Part shown: piece after piece, positions 1-8,642 of the stretch
Layout: each line of letters begins with the position of its first letter
How positions within the stretch are numbered: position 1 is the stretch's first letter
DNA from: SHWB01 sp050246875
Lineage (GTDB): Bacteria > Pseudomonadota > Alphaproteobacteria > UBA6615
Assembly: GCA_050246875.1 (NCBI GenBank)
Contig: JBFWVF010000004.1
Location: forward strand, 1-64,000
DNA: 64,000 nucleotides
Direction: 5' to 3'
Made by a program: the position numbers and the translations under genes
Notes under the pieces: generated by a model
The model's database searches: none
Seen by the model: the letters and a program-made list of their open reading frames with translations, nothing else
Told to the model about the DNA's origin: nothing

Positions 1-110
1 GCCACCCCCCCGGCTAAAACACCCATCGCCGCCCCCTGGGGGTTGTGGGTGGCGGGCGCTGCGCGCGGGGTGTGGGGGGCGCTACCCCCCGCAAGCGCGT
101 GTGCCGGTAA

Positions 111-390
111 CGCCCCCCACCTCACCCCTTCCCTCTCCCCCCCCAGGGGGGCGGAGAGGGAGAACGACAGTCCGCCCTTCGGAATTCACCCTCTCCGCCC
201 CTGGAGGTTGGGAGGGTGTTTCCGTGCGGGCTTCGCGACGACTCACCCTCTCCGCCCTCGGGGGCGGAGAGGGCGGGGTGAGGTGGGGGGCGTTACCCGC
301 ACATCCGCCGCCGCGACATCCGGTAACACCCACCTCACCCGGACGGCTTCGCCGTCCACCCTCTCCCCCCTGAAGGGCGGAGAGGGTTCG
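111..390. repeat. Cluster of GC-rich palindromic REP-like repeats (family A)
   Basis: The first 411 bases hold no convincing gene. From about 111 to 390 there are several copies of a palindromic unit built on CCCTCTCCGCCC and its reverse complement GGGCGGAGAGGG, flanked by CCCCACCTCACC or GGTGAGGTGGGG. The clearest copy is at 243-290. Open frames crossing the region are low-complexity proline/arginine/glycine shadows of the repeat. The same unit recurs near 16.9, 18.0, 23.5, 23.7 and 52.7 kb. Confidence 0.8.
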
Positions 391-411
391 TTCGTCGGAG
401 TCGACTGAGCG

Positions 412-1080
412 ATGGATGTCGGCGCCTTCGATATCGCGGTGGTGGTCGTCGTCGTGCTCGGCGGGCTGCTCGGCCTGTCGACCGGCTTCCTGCGCGGCGG
501 GCTGTTCATCCTCTCGTGGGTCGGCGCGGCGCTGGTGACGCTGCACGCCTTTCCCTACGCCCGCCCCCTTGCCCGCCAGCATGTGCAACCCGATCTGATA
601 GCCGACATCGGCGCCGGGGCCGTGGTCTTCATCGCGGCGCTGGTCATGCTACATATCGTGGCGGGGCTGCTGTCGGGCTGGGTGCGCGGCAGCCGGCTCA
701 ACGCGCTCGACCGCTCGCTCGGCCTGCTCGGCGGGCTGGCCTGCGGGGCGGCGCTGGTCGCGGTGGTCTACCTGCCGCTGTCGGACATGGTCGGCGACGA
801 CCAGCCCGAATGGCTCGCCACCGCGCGCACCCGCCCGCTGGTCGAGCGCGCCGCGCTGATCGTGCGCCAGGCGCTGCCGGAGGAGATGGTGCGCGAGACG
901 GGCAAGCTGCTGGAACAGAGGCGCCGCGAGGCCGAGACGCTCGACCGCGTGCGCCAGGACTACGACCGCCTGACGCGGCCGCCGGCGACGGCGACGCCGC
1001 AGGCGGGCACGCCCCAGGGCGGCTACGGCGCGAACGAGCGCAACGCGCTCGACCGCAAGATCGAGGACGTGCAGCGATGA
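412..1080 (+). CDS. cvpA: CvpA family membrane protein
   Basis: This 222-residue protein has the CvpA layout: an N-terminal hydrophobic segment (MDVGAFDIAVVVVVVLGG), three further membrane segments up to about residue 125, and a soluble charged tail. CvpA was named for colicin V production and its biochemical role is not settled; it is classically found next to purF. Here the stop overlaps the purF start in an ATGA junction, so the two are almost certainly co-transcribed and translationally coupled. The ATG follows directly after a palindromic repeat cluster, with only a weak ribosome-binding site visible. The tail (residues 160-222) is rich in R, E, Q and A and probably disordered. Confidence 0.88.
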   Translation: MDVGAFDIAVVVVVVLGGLLGLSTGFLRGGLFILSWVGAALVTLHAFPYARPLARQHVQPDLIADIGAGAVVFIAALVMLHIVAGLLSGWVRGSRLNALDRSLGLLGGLACGAALVAVVYLPLSDMVGDDQPEWLATARTRPLVERAALIVRQALPEEMVRETGKLLEQRRREAETLDRVRQDYDRLTRPPATATPQAGTPQGGYGANERNALDRKIEDVQR

Positions 1081-2537
1081 GCGTGGGCACGACCAATCCG
1101 TTCGACGACGACAAGCTGCACGAGGAGTGCGGCGTGTTCGGCATCTACGGCACGCCCGACGCGGCGGCGCTGACGGCGCTCGGCCTGCACGCCCTGCAGC
1201 ACCGCGGCCAGGAGGCGGCCGGCATCGTCTCCTTCGACGGCCGCCGCTTCCACCCGCACCGCGCGCGCGGCCTCGTCGGCGACATCTTCGGCAGCGCCGA
1301 CGTCATCAGCCACATGCCCGGCACCATGGCCGTCGGCCACACGCGCTACGCCACCACCGGCGAGTCCGCGGTGCGCAACGTGCAGCCGCTCTACGCCGAT
1401 TTCGATTTCGGCGGCCTCGCGCTCGGTCACAACGGCAACCTCACCAACGCCCGGCAACTGCGCCGCGAGCTGACGGCCGAGGGCTCGCTGTTCCAGTCGA
1501 CCACCGACACCGAAGTCTTCCAGCACCTCATCGCCCGCTCGCGCCAGGCCCGCCTGCTCGACCGCATCATCGACGCGCTGCGCCAGGTGGAGGGCGCCTA
1601 CTCGCTGGTCGCCCTGTCGCGGCGCAAGCTGATCGGCGCGCGCGACCCGCTCGGCGTGCGCCCGCTGGTGCTCGGACGGCTGGGCGAGGCGTGGATCCTC
1701 GCCTCCGAGACCTGCGCCCTCGACATCATCGCCGCCGAGTACGTGCGCGAGGTGGCGCCGGGCGAGATCGTCGTCATCGACGACGACGGGCTCTCCAGCC
1801 ACCAGCCCTTCGCGCCGGTGCGCCAGCGCTTCTGCATCTTCGAGTACATCTACTTCGCCCGCCCGGACTCCTCGGTCGAGGGGCGCAACGTCTACGGCGT
1901 CCGCAAGGCCATCGGCGCCGAACTGGCGCGCGAGAGCCACGTGCCCGCCGACGTCGTCGTGCCGATCCCCGATTCCGGCGTGCCGGCGGCCATCGGGTAT
2001 GCCGCCGAGGCCGGCGTGCCGTTCGAGCTCGGCCTCATCCGCAACCACTATGTCGGCCGCACCTTCATCGAGCCGACCGACGAGATCCGCCATCTCGGCG
2101 TCAAGCTCAAGCACAACGCCAACCCCGGCATGCTGCGCGGCAAGCGCGTCGTGCTGGTCGACGATTCGATCGTGCGCGGCACGACCTCGAAGAAGATCGT
2201 CGAGATGGTGCGCCATGCCGGCGCGAAGGAGGTGCACATGCGCATCTCCAGCCCGCCGACCTCCAGCCCCTGCTTCTACGGCATCGACACGCCGCAGAAG
2301 AGCGAGCTGCTGGCGGCGCGCAACACGGTCGAGCAGATGCGCGCGGCGATCGGCGTCGACACGCTGGCCTTCATCTCGCACGACGGCCTCTACCGCGCGA
2401 TGGGCGAGGCCGGGCGCAACGACGCCCTGCCGCAGTTCTGCGATGCCTGCTTCACCAGCCAGTACCCGACGACGCTGACCGACCACGAGGACGGCCGCGG
2501 CGAGGTGCAGCTCTCGCTGCTCGTCGAACCGCGGTGA
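1077..2537 (+). CDS. purF: Amidophosphoribosyltransferase PurF
   Basis: PurF makes 5-phosphoribosylamine from PRPP and glutamine, the first committed step of purine synthesis. The 486-residue protein starts with a 17-residue propeptide before the catalytic cysteine (EECGVFG, Cys18), which becomes the N-terminal nucleophile after self-processing. The Ntn glutaminase domain is followed by a phosphoribosyltransferase domain with the PRPP loop VVLVDDSIVRGTT near residue 357. Cysteines in CIFEYIYF, SPCFYGID and FCDACF match the 4Fe-4S ligands of the Bacillus-type enzyme, so a cluster-bearing PurF is inferred. The ATG overlaps the cvpA stop by 4 bp, and the next gene overlaps this stop in a GTGA junction. 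Confidence 0.97.
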   Translation: MSVGTTNPFDDDKLHEECGVFGIYGTPDAAALTALGLHALQHRGQEAAGIVSFDGRRFHPHRARGLVGDIFGSADVISHMPGTMAVGHTRYATTGESAVRNVQPLYADFDFGGLALGHNGNLTNARQLRRELTAEGSLFQSTTDTEVFQHLIARSRQARLLDRIIDALRQVEGAYSLVALSRRKLIGARDPLGVRPLVLGRLGEAWILASETCALDIIAAEYVREVAPGEIVVIDDDGLSSHQPFAPVRQRFCIFEYIYFARPDSSVEGRNVYGVRKAIGAELARESHVPADVVVPIPDSGVPAAIGYAAEAGVPFELGLIRNHYVGRTFIEPTDEIRHLGVKLKHNANPGMLRGKRVVLVDDSIVRGTTSKKIVEMVRHAGAKEVHMRISSPPTSSPCFYGIDTPQKSELLAARNTVEQMRAAIGVDTLAFISHDGLYRAMGEAGRNDALPQFCDACFTSQYPTTLTDHEDGRGEVQLSLLVEPR

Positions 2538-3226
2538 GCGGCCCCCTCGACGGACGCGTGGCGCTGGTCACCGGCGCCTCGCGCGGCATCGGCGCCGCCG
2601 TCGCCCGCCGCCTCGGCGCGCTTGGCGCGCATGTCGTGCTGCTCGCCCGCACCGTCGGCGGGCTGGAGGAGACCGACGACGCCATCCGCCGCGCCGGCGG
2701 CGGCGCCACGCTGGTCCCCGTCGACCTCGCCGAGCACGCCCGCCTCGACGCCCTCGGGCCGACGCTGTGGCAGCGCTGGCAGCACCTCGACTACTTCGTC
2801 GCCGCCGGCGCCACGCTCGGCACGCTCGGGCCCCTCGGCCATGCCGACAGCGACGAGTGGGACCGCGTCGTCGCCGTCAACCTGACGGCCAACTGGCGCC
2901 TCGCCCGCACGCTGGAACCGCTGCTGCGCCGCGCGCCGGCCGGACGCGCGATGTTCCTCGCCTGCGCCGCCGCCGCGCCATCGGACGAGCCCTTCTGGGG
3001 CGCCTACGCTGTCTCGAAGGGAGGGCTGCTGCAGCTCGCGCGCACCTGGCAGGCCGAACTGCGCCGCACGCCGGTGCGGGTCCTGCTGCACGACCCGGGC
3101 ATCACCGCCACCGCCCTGCGCGCCCAGGCCTTTCCCGGCGAGGATCCGGCCGCACTGCAGACCCCGGACGCCGCCGCCGAGGCGCTCGTCGCCCGCCTGC
3201 TGGCCGAGCCCGACACCGTTTCCTGA
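2534..3226 (+). CDS. SDR family NAD(P)-dependent oxidoreductase
   Basis: This is a classical short-chain dehydrogenase of 230 residues. It has the cofactor motif TGASRGIG near residue 14, a VNLT segment matching the NxxT region, and the YAVSK catalytic Tyr/Lys pair. The serine normally found upstream falls in a CAAAAPSDEP stretch. The GTG start overlaps the purF stop by 4 bp, so it is the third gene of a cvpA-purF-SDR operon, an arrangement common in Rhodospirillales. The substrate cannot be told from sequence. The C-terminus (PDTVS) ends at the edge of a 456-bp AT-richer gap. Confidence 0.9.
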   Translation: MSGPLDGRVALVTGASRGIGAAVARRLGALGAHVVLLARTVGGLEETDDAIRRAGGGATLVPVDLAEHARLDALGPTLWQRWQHLDYFVAAGATLGTLGPLGHADSDEWDRVVAVNLTANWRLARTLEPLLRRAPAGRAMFLACAAAAPSDEPFWGAYAVSKGGLLQLARTWQAELRRTPVRVLLHDPGITATALRAQAFPGEDPAALQTPDAAAEALVARLLAEPDTVS

Positions 3227-3742
3227 ATCATCCGATTCGTAGCGGCGCGCGTGTTCCGCATGTCGCGGGCGCAACCGCGAATGCGTGGCCGCAACCTCGC
3301 ATACCGGCCCCGGGTATTGACAAAGTCTGTCAACTTTTCTGTTTTCTATTAGATGCTTAATGCAATAGTACCGTTGCAGATCGAAATATAAAGACAACCG
3401 CCAAGTGCAGAACGGCCATGCGGCATTAACGGGTCATGGGCGGATCGCATCGCGGCATCATTGCCACTCATCGAGGCACGCTATGCGTCGTGATCACGAT
3501 AACGCGAGCGATGGAAAAGCGGCAGTTGCAGCGACTTCCCGGCATCCTTGCAGATGCCGCGCCGAGGTTCTCATCGCAAGCGAGTTTCGATACAAGCGGA
3601 GAATGATTTCGCAGAGATGCGTATCATCATTAACCCCATGAATTCTGGAGATTAATTCAATCAGGTTGCAGATTCTTCGAGCATGAGCGACCCGAGCGTT
3701 GCACAATTGATCCGGGGGGATCAGCGGAAGAGGGGGGACGGC
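3227..3742. other. AT-richer intergenic region without a supported gene
   Basis: The stretch between the SDR and the EAL gene is clearly less GC-rich than its flanks. It contains the inverted repeat TTGACA-N5-TGTCAA at 3317-3333. A 78-codon frame at 3405-3641 exists, but its composition (many His, Arg, Ser) and the lack of a ribosome-binding site argue against a gene. The region is most likely a leader or promoter for the downstream phosphodiesterase. Confidence 0.6.
3317..3333 (+). promoter_or_regulatory. Inverted repeat TTGACA-N5-TGTCAA, possible promoter/operator
   Basis: TTGACA (3317-3322) is a perfect sigma70 -35 hexamer and also the left arm of a perfect inverted repeat whose right arm is TGTCAA (3328-3333). 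A -10 at 17-18 bp spacing would be only TGTTTT-like, so the promoter match is partial. The site lies about 400 bp upstream of the EAL gene. A dyad over a -35 box is typical of a repressor operator, but no candidate regulator sits next to it. Confidence 0.35.
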
Positions 3743-5110
3743 ATGCACGACGACTTCACCGCCGCGGCCGGAGACGGCGGCTTCTTCGGCTCCACCGCAA
3801 CCGGCACGAGCGCAGCAGGTTCCACGGCATCGGCGGCCGGCGGCGGGGCCGGCGACATCCTTCCCGACCGGCAGCGGTTCTACGAGGATCTGGCCGCCAC
3901 CTGCGTACGCGCGACGGCGGAAACGCGGCCCTTCGTGCTCGCGCTCATCGACGTCAACGGCGTCGAGGACGTGCTCGCGGTGTTCGGCCCGGCGGCGTGG
4001 GACGCGACCATCGCCGCCGTCACCGAACGCCTCTCGGTGGCGGCGCCGCGCGGCAGCGCCGTCTACCACATCCGCACCTCGCGCTACGGCATGATGCTGC
4101 CCTCGGCCGACTTCAACGCCGCGGCGCGCCAGGCGCAGGCCATCGTCGCCCTGCTCGCCGAGCCCTTCGTCATCGAGGACCTCGCCGTCACCTTCGAGAC
4201 GCGCATCGGCCTGTCGCGCTTCCCCAACCACGGTGCCGACGCCCCGTCGCTCGCCCGCTGCGCGCTGGTGGCGCTGAAGGAGTGCGATATCGCGGGCGAG
4301 ACCTTCTCCGTCTTCGATCCGATCTGGGACGCCAACCAGCGCGAGCGCTACCGGCTGCTGCGCGACCTGCGCCAGGCGCTGGGCCGCGACGACGAGCTGC
4401 TGCTGCACTACCAGCCCAAGGTCGACCTGCGGAACGGCACCTGCACGGGCGTCGAAGCCCTGCTGCGCTGGCAGCACTCGACGCGCGGCATGATCCCGCC
4501 GGCCTCCTTCATCCCGGCGACCGAGCAGACGACCATGATCCACGAGGTGACCGAGCGCGTCGTCACCATGGGCCTCGAACGGCTGGTGCGCTGGGGCCTC
4601 GAGGGCCACAACCTCACCATGTCGGTCAACCTGTCGGCGCGCGACCTCGCCGACCGCAACATCGCCGAGCGCATCGGCAACATCGTCAAGTTCTACGGCT
4701 CGCGGCCGACGCATCTCGAATTCGAGGTGACGGAGACGGCGATCATGGAGAACCCGCGCCTCGCCGCCGACAACATCGCGCGGCTCAAGGCGCTGGGCGC
4801 CTCGGTGGCGATCGACGACTTCGGCACCGGGCACTCCTCGCTCGCCTACCTCGCCGACCTGCCCTGCGACACGCTGAAGATCGACCGCGCCTTCGTCGCC
4901 TCGATCAAGGACGGCCGGCGCAACCAGTCGATCGTGCGCGCCGCCATCGCGCTGGCGCACGAGCTGGGCATGACCGTCGTCGCCGAGGGTGTCGAGGATG
5001 CCGACACGGTGTCGGCCCTGCAGGCCTGGGACTGCGACGCCGCGCAGGGCTACTTCTTCGGCAAGCCGGTGCCGGAGCCGTCCTTCGAGCCCAAGGTCCC
5101 CGGCTGCTGA
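3743..5110 (+). CDS. EAL-domain c-di-GMP phosphodiesterase with degenerate GGDEF domain
   Basis: The C-terminal EAL domain appears complete: EALLRW near residue 238, NLSARDL, FEVTETAI, DDFGTG near 358, TLKIDRAF, AEGVED and QGYFFGKP. All family metal and catalytic residues seem present, so hydrolysis of c-di-GMP to pGpG is likely. The preceding domain aligns with GGDEF but reads TSRYGMML where GGDEF would be, so it should not make c-di-GMP and may only regulate. No membrane segment or sensor domain is visible, so the protein is probably cytoplasmic. An ATG at 3683 would add 20 residues but lacks a ribosome-binding site, whereas 3743 follows GAGGGGGGA at good spacing. Confidence 0.9.
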   Translation: MHDDFTAAAGDGGFFGSTATGTSAAGSTASAAGGGAGDILPDRQRFYEDLAATCVRATAETRPFVLALIDVNGVEDVLAVFGPAAWDATIAAVTERLSVAAPRGSAVYHIRTSRYGMMLPSADFNAAARQAQAIVALLAEPFVIEDLAVTFETRIGLSRFPNHGADAPSLARCALVALKECDIAGETFSVFDPIWDANQRERYRLLRDLRQALGRDDELLLHYQPKVDLRNGTCTGVEALLRWQHSTRGMIPPASFIPATEQTTMIHEVTERVVTMGLERLVRWGLEGHNLTMSVNLSARDLADRNIAERIGNIVKFYGSRPTHLEFEVTETAIMENPRLAADNIARLKALGASVAIDDFGTGHSSLAYLADLPCDTLKIDRAFVASIKDGRRNQSIVRAAIALAHELGMTVVAEGVEDADTVSALQAWDCDAAQGYFFGKPVPEPSFEPKVPGC

Positions 5111-5222
5111 GCGGCGCGCCGGCCGGCGTGGACACGGACCGCGCCGCCGGCCATCATTCCCCGCCTACGCGCCGCCAAGCGCGCGGCCATGCGCGGCCGC
5201 CGGCGCCCAGGGGGATATCGCC

Positions 5223-5897
5223 ATGAAGCTCTACATGCATCCGGCGTCGACGACGTGCCGCGGCGTCATGCAGTTCATCGCCGAGGAGAAGCTCGACGTC
5301 GAGATGGTGAACGTCGACATCTTCACCGGCGAGCACTATGGCGACGCCTATACGAAGCTCAATCCCAACCGCCTCATCCCGCTGCTCGAGGACGGCGATT
5401 TCCGCCTGACGGAGAGCGCGTCGATCCTGCGCTACCTCGCCGAGAAGAGCGGCTCGCGCGCCTGGCCGGCGGACCTGCGCGCCCGCGCCCGCATCAACGA
5501 GCGGCTCGACTGGTTCAACGCCAACTTCTACCGCGACTGGGGCTACGGGCTGATCTACCCGCAACTCTTCCCGCACCTCAAGCGCGAGGACGCCGCCGTC
5601 CAGGCCGGCACCGTGAAATGGGGGCAGGAGAAGTCGCGCATCTGGCTCGGCGTGCTCAACGACCACTTCCTCGGGCCGAGGAACGCCTTCCTCTGCGGCA
5701 ACGACATCACCCTCGCCGACTATTTCGGCTATGCCCTGACCTCGGCCGGCGAACTGATCCACTGCGACTTCGGCCCATGGCCCAACGTCGCCCGCTGGCT
5801 CGCCGCCATGAAGGGCCGGCCGAGCACGAAGGCGGTCTACGAGGTCTTCGACGGCTTCGTCGCCTCGACGAAGGAGGCGACGTTCGAGCGGGTGTGA
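5223..5897 (+). CDS. Glutathione S-transferase family protein
   Basis: The 224-residue protein has a thioredoxin-fold N-terminal half (KLYMHPASTTCRGVMQF, then NRLIPLLEDGDFRLTESASIL, with the cis-Pro and the ES pair that contacts glutathione) and an all-alpha C-terminal half containing the conserved ITLADYFG N-capping segment. The family conjugates or reduces with glutathione; the substrate is not inferable. The ATG follows AGGGGGAT at suitable spacing. The gene is convergent with der, and the two TGA stops abut with no base between them (5895-5897 and 5898-5900). Confidence 0.9.
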   Translation: MKLYMHPASTTCRGVMQFIAEEKLDVEMVNVDIFTGEHYGDAYTKLNPNRLIPLLEDGDFRLTESASILRYLAEKSGSRAWPADLRARARINERLDWFNANFYRDWGYGLIYPQLFPHLKREDAAVQAGTVKWGQEKSRIWLGVLNDHFLGPRNAFLCGNDITLADYFGYALTSAGELIHCDFGPWPNVARWLAAMKGRPSTKAVYEVFDGFVASTKEATFERV

Positions 5898-7271
5898 TCA
5901 GCCGCGCCTGTAAGGGTTGTCGCCACGCCGCAGGTTGAGGCGGATCGGCGTGCCCGGCAGGTCGAAATCGGCGCGCAGGCCGTTTTCCAGATAGCGCAGG
6001 TAGCTGTCCGGCAGATCTTCCGGCCGGTTGCAGAACAGCGCGATGGTCGGCGGCCGCGTGCGCGCCTGCACGGCGTAGCGCAGGCGGATGCGGCGGCCGT
6101 TGCTCGCCAGCGGCGGCGGGTGGCGCTCGGTCGCCGCCTCCAGCCATTCGTTGAGCCGCGCCGTGGGAATGCGGCGGTTCCACACCTCGAATGCGTGCGC
6201 CACGGCCGGCATCAGCCGGTCGAGCCCGGCGCCGGTCGCCGCGGAAAGCTGCACCACGGCGACGCCGGCGGCCTGCGACAGGGAATCCTCCAGCCGTTCG
6301 TCGAGCAGCCGGCGCGTCGCCGCGCGGTCGGCGACGGCATCCCACTTGTTGGCGACGATCACCAGCGCGCGGCCTTCCTCCAAGACATGACGCGCGATGG
6401 CGAGGTCCTGGCGTTCGAGCGGCTGCTGGGCGTCGAGCACGAGGGCGACGACATGCGCCGAACGGACGGCACGCAGCGCGTCGGCCACCGCCATCCGTTC
6501 GAGGCGTTCCTCGACGCGGGCGCGCCGCCGCTGGCCGGCGGTGTCGACCAGCACGATATCGCGGCCGGCGTGCTGCCAGCCCACGGCGACGGCGTCGCGC
6601 GTCGTGCCGGCCTCGGGCCCGGTGACGACACGATCCTCGCCGAGCAGCGCATTGAGCAGCGTCGACTTGCCGACATTGGGCCGGCCGACGATGGCCAGCC
6701 GCAGCGGCCCGACGATCTCGCTCTCGCCGTCGTCCGCCGGCACCGCGTCGTCGCCGCCGGCGGCTTCGGCCTCGGCGGCGTCGAGCAACGGCGCCAGCGC
6801 GTCGTAGAGCAGGCCCATGCCTTCGCCGTGTTCGGCCGAGACCGGCACCGGCGTGCCGAGCCCCAGCCGCCACGCCTCGCCGACGCCGGCCGCGCCGCCG
6901 CCGCCCTCGGCCTTGTTGGCGACGAGGATCACCGGCGCGGCCTGGCGGCGCAGCCACTGCGCGAAATGCTCGTCGAGCGGCACGATGCCGGCGCGCGCGT
7001 CGACGACCATCAGCACCGCCGCGGCACCGGTCACGGCACGTTCCGTCTGGCGCCGCGTGCGGGCGGCGAGGCTGTCGTCGAACGCCTCCTCCAGCCCCGC
7101 CGTGTCGACCACGACGAAGTCGCGCCCGGCCAGCCGGCCGCGTCCCTCGCGGCGGTCGCGCGTCACCCCCGGCGTGTCGTCGACGATGGCCTCGCGCCGC
7201 CCGGTCAGGCGGTTGAACAGCGTCGACTTGCCGACATTCGGCCGGCCGACGATGACGACGGTGGCGGTCAT
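5898..7271 (-). CDS. der: Ribosome biogenesis GTPase Der (EngA)
   Basis: Der is a tandem GTPase needed for 50S subunit maturation. Both G domains show GRPNVGKST P-loops (one from residue 9, the second near residue 195), with DTPGVTRD and DTAG switch elements. The G4 motif of domain 1 is NKAE rather than NKxD, a variant I recall from other alphaproteobacterial Der proteins; domain 2 has NKWD. A KH-like C-terminal domain follows (RLNEWLEAA to the end). At 457 residues it is of normal length. It is the last gene of a minus-strand yfgM-bamB-der operon, 31 bp after bamB. Confidence 0.97.
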   Translation of the reverse strand: MTATVVIVGRPNVGKSTLFNRLTGRREAIVDDTPGVTRDRREGRGRLAGRDFVVVDTAGLEEAFDDSLAARTRRQTERAVTGAAAVLMVVDARAGIVPLDEHFAQWLRRQAAPVILVANKAEGGGGAAGVGEAWRLGLGTPVPVSAEHGEGMGLLYDALAPLLDAAEAEAAGGDDAVPADDGESEIVGPLRLAIVGRPNVGKSTLLNALLGEDRVVTGPEAGTTRDAVAVGWQHAGRDIVLVDTAGQRRRARVEERLERMAVADALRAVRSAHVVALVLDAQQPLERQDLAIARHVLEEGRALVIVANKWDAVADRAATRRLLDERLEDSLSQAAGVAVVQLSAATGAGLDRLMPAVAHAFEVWNRRIPTARLNEWLEAATERHPPPLASNGRRIRLRYAVQARTRPPTIALFCNRPEDLPDSYLRYLENGLRADFDLPGTPIRLNLRRGDNPYRRG

Positions 7272-7302
7272 GCGTTACCCCGCCGCTGCCCCGCGCGGGC
7301 GG

Positions 7303-8634
7303 TCAGCGGTAGACGACGAGATCGGCGTCGTCGGTGAGAAAATAGAGGGCGCCGTCGGCCACCGCCGGCGCCAGCGACACGCCGCCGGAAATGGAAATCT
7401 CGCCGATGATCTCGCCGCTGTACGGCGACAGCGCTATGGCGCGGCCGTGGCTGCCCGTGACGATCAGGCGGTCGCCGGCCAGCACGGGCCCCGACCACTG
7501 GATGCGCCCTTCCTTGTCCTCGGGGTCGTCGTACAGGCCGAGCGCCGTGAGCCAGCGCACGCGGCCGTCGCGCGCCGTCATGCACACGACGTCGCCGTCG
7601 GTCGACAGCACGAAGAGGAAGTCGCCGGCGATCCACGGCTGGTTCTCGCCGCCGATGGCCGCTTCCCACAGCCGACGGCCGGTCGGCAGGTCGATGGCGA
7701 CGGTGCGGCCGGAATGGCTGATGGCGTAGACCCGGCCGCGATCGATCACCGGGCGTCCGCGGATGTCCGCCAGCGCCGAGACGGCGTCGGCCCGCCGGAT
7801 GGCGGCGAGGTTGTCCGACCAGAGCTGGCGGCCGTTCTCCGCGCGCAGGGCGAACAGCTCACCCGACGAGTAGGCAACCACGACGATGTCGCCCTCGACG
7901 GCCGGGCTCGAACTGCCGAGCAGGCCGGCGGTCTCCTCGATGCCGGTATGCTGCCACAGCACCTGGCCGGTGGCGGCATCGAGCGCGAAAAGCTGGTTGT
8001 CGCGCGTGACCGCGTAGACGCGGTTGTTGAACGCCGTCGGCGCGCCGCGCACCGGGGCCGAGACGTTCTGCCGCCACAGGACGTTGCCGCTGTTGGGATC
8101 GAGCGCGATCACCTGCGCGAAGCCGGTACTCGCGTACAGGCGTCCGGCATCCCACGCGACGCCGCCGCCCCAGTTGCCGTCGGGCTCGTTGTCGGGCTCG
8201 AGGTCGACCGACCACAGGCGCGAGCCCTTCGCCGCGTCCCAGGCCGTCACCACGGCTTCGGCGTCCTTGACGTAGATGCGGCCGTCGACGACGACGGGGC
8301 CGGACAGGATCGGCTCCTCGTCGGACGAACCCGACCCGGCACTCGACGACCAGGCGCGGGACGGCGCTTCCACCAGGGCGAGGTGGTGCATGGCGTGGTT
8401 GGCGGCACCGCCCTGCTGCGGCCAGGCGAGGTTCTCGATCGGCCGTGGCAGACGCACGGCGAGTTCGGCGAGGCGAGGGTCGACCGTGGCGCGGTCGCCC
8501 GTGAGCAGCACCGGGATGCGCTCGCCGGGCAGCGGGTCGGGCTTCGAACTGCCGAAGATGCCGCAGGCGCCGAGCGTCAGGACAAGACCCGCGGCCAGGG
8601 CGGCACGGAGGGCGGTGGTACGGCGCAGGATCAT
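7303..8634 (-). CDS. bamB: Outer membrane assembly lipoprotein BamB (PQQ-like beta-propeller)
   Basis: This 443-residue protein has a lipoprotein signal with lipobox LGAC (predicted lipidated Cys near residue 24) and then repeated WD/PQQ-like blades, recognisable as GxVLWQ, GRQLWSD and GRRLWE strands. BamB is the periplasmic propeller that helps the BAM complex insert outer-membrane proteins. The ATG at 8634 was chosen because it begins the signal peptide (MILRRTTALRAALAAG); the open frame continues upstream only as a shadow of yfgM. The yfgM-bamB-der order matches E. coli and supports the call. The protein is a little longer than E. coli BamB. Confidence 0.93.
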   Translation of the reverse strand: MILRRTTALRAALAAGLVLTLGACGIFGSSKPDPLPGERIPVLLTGDRATVDPRLAELAVRLPRPIENLAWPQQGGAANHAMHHLALVEAPSRAWSSSAGSGSSDEEPILSGPVVVDGRIYVKDAEAVVTAWDAAKGSRLWSVDLEPDNEPDGNWGGGVAWDAGRLYASTGFAQVIALDPNSGNVLWRQNVSAPVRGAPTAFNNRVYAVTRDNQLFALDAATGQVLWQHTGIEETAGLLGSSSPAVEGDIVVVAYSSGELFALRAENGRQLWSDNLAAIRRADAVSALADIRGRPVIDRGRVYAISHSGRTVAIDLPTGRRLWEAAIGGENQPWIAGDFLFVLSTDGDVVCMTARDGRVRWLTALGLYDDPEDKEGRIQWSGPVLAGDRLIVTGSHGRAIALSPYSGEIIGEISISGGVSLAPAVADGALYFLTDDADLVVYR

Positions 8635-8642
8635 CTCCGTTC

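Noticed and set aside
3405..3641. A 78-codon frame in the gap before the EAL gene
   Set aside because: No ribosome-binding site, odd composition and no family likeness; the region is better seen as a leader.
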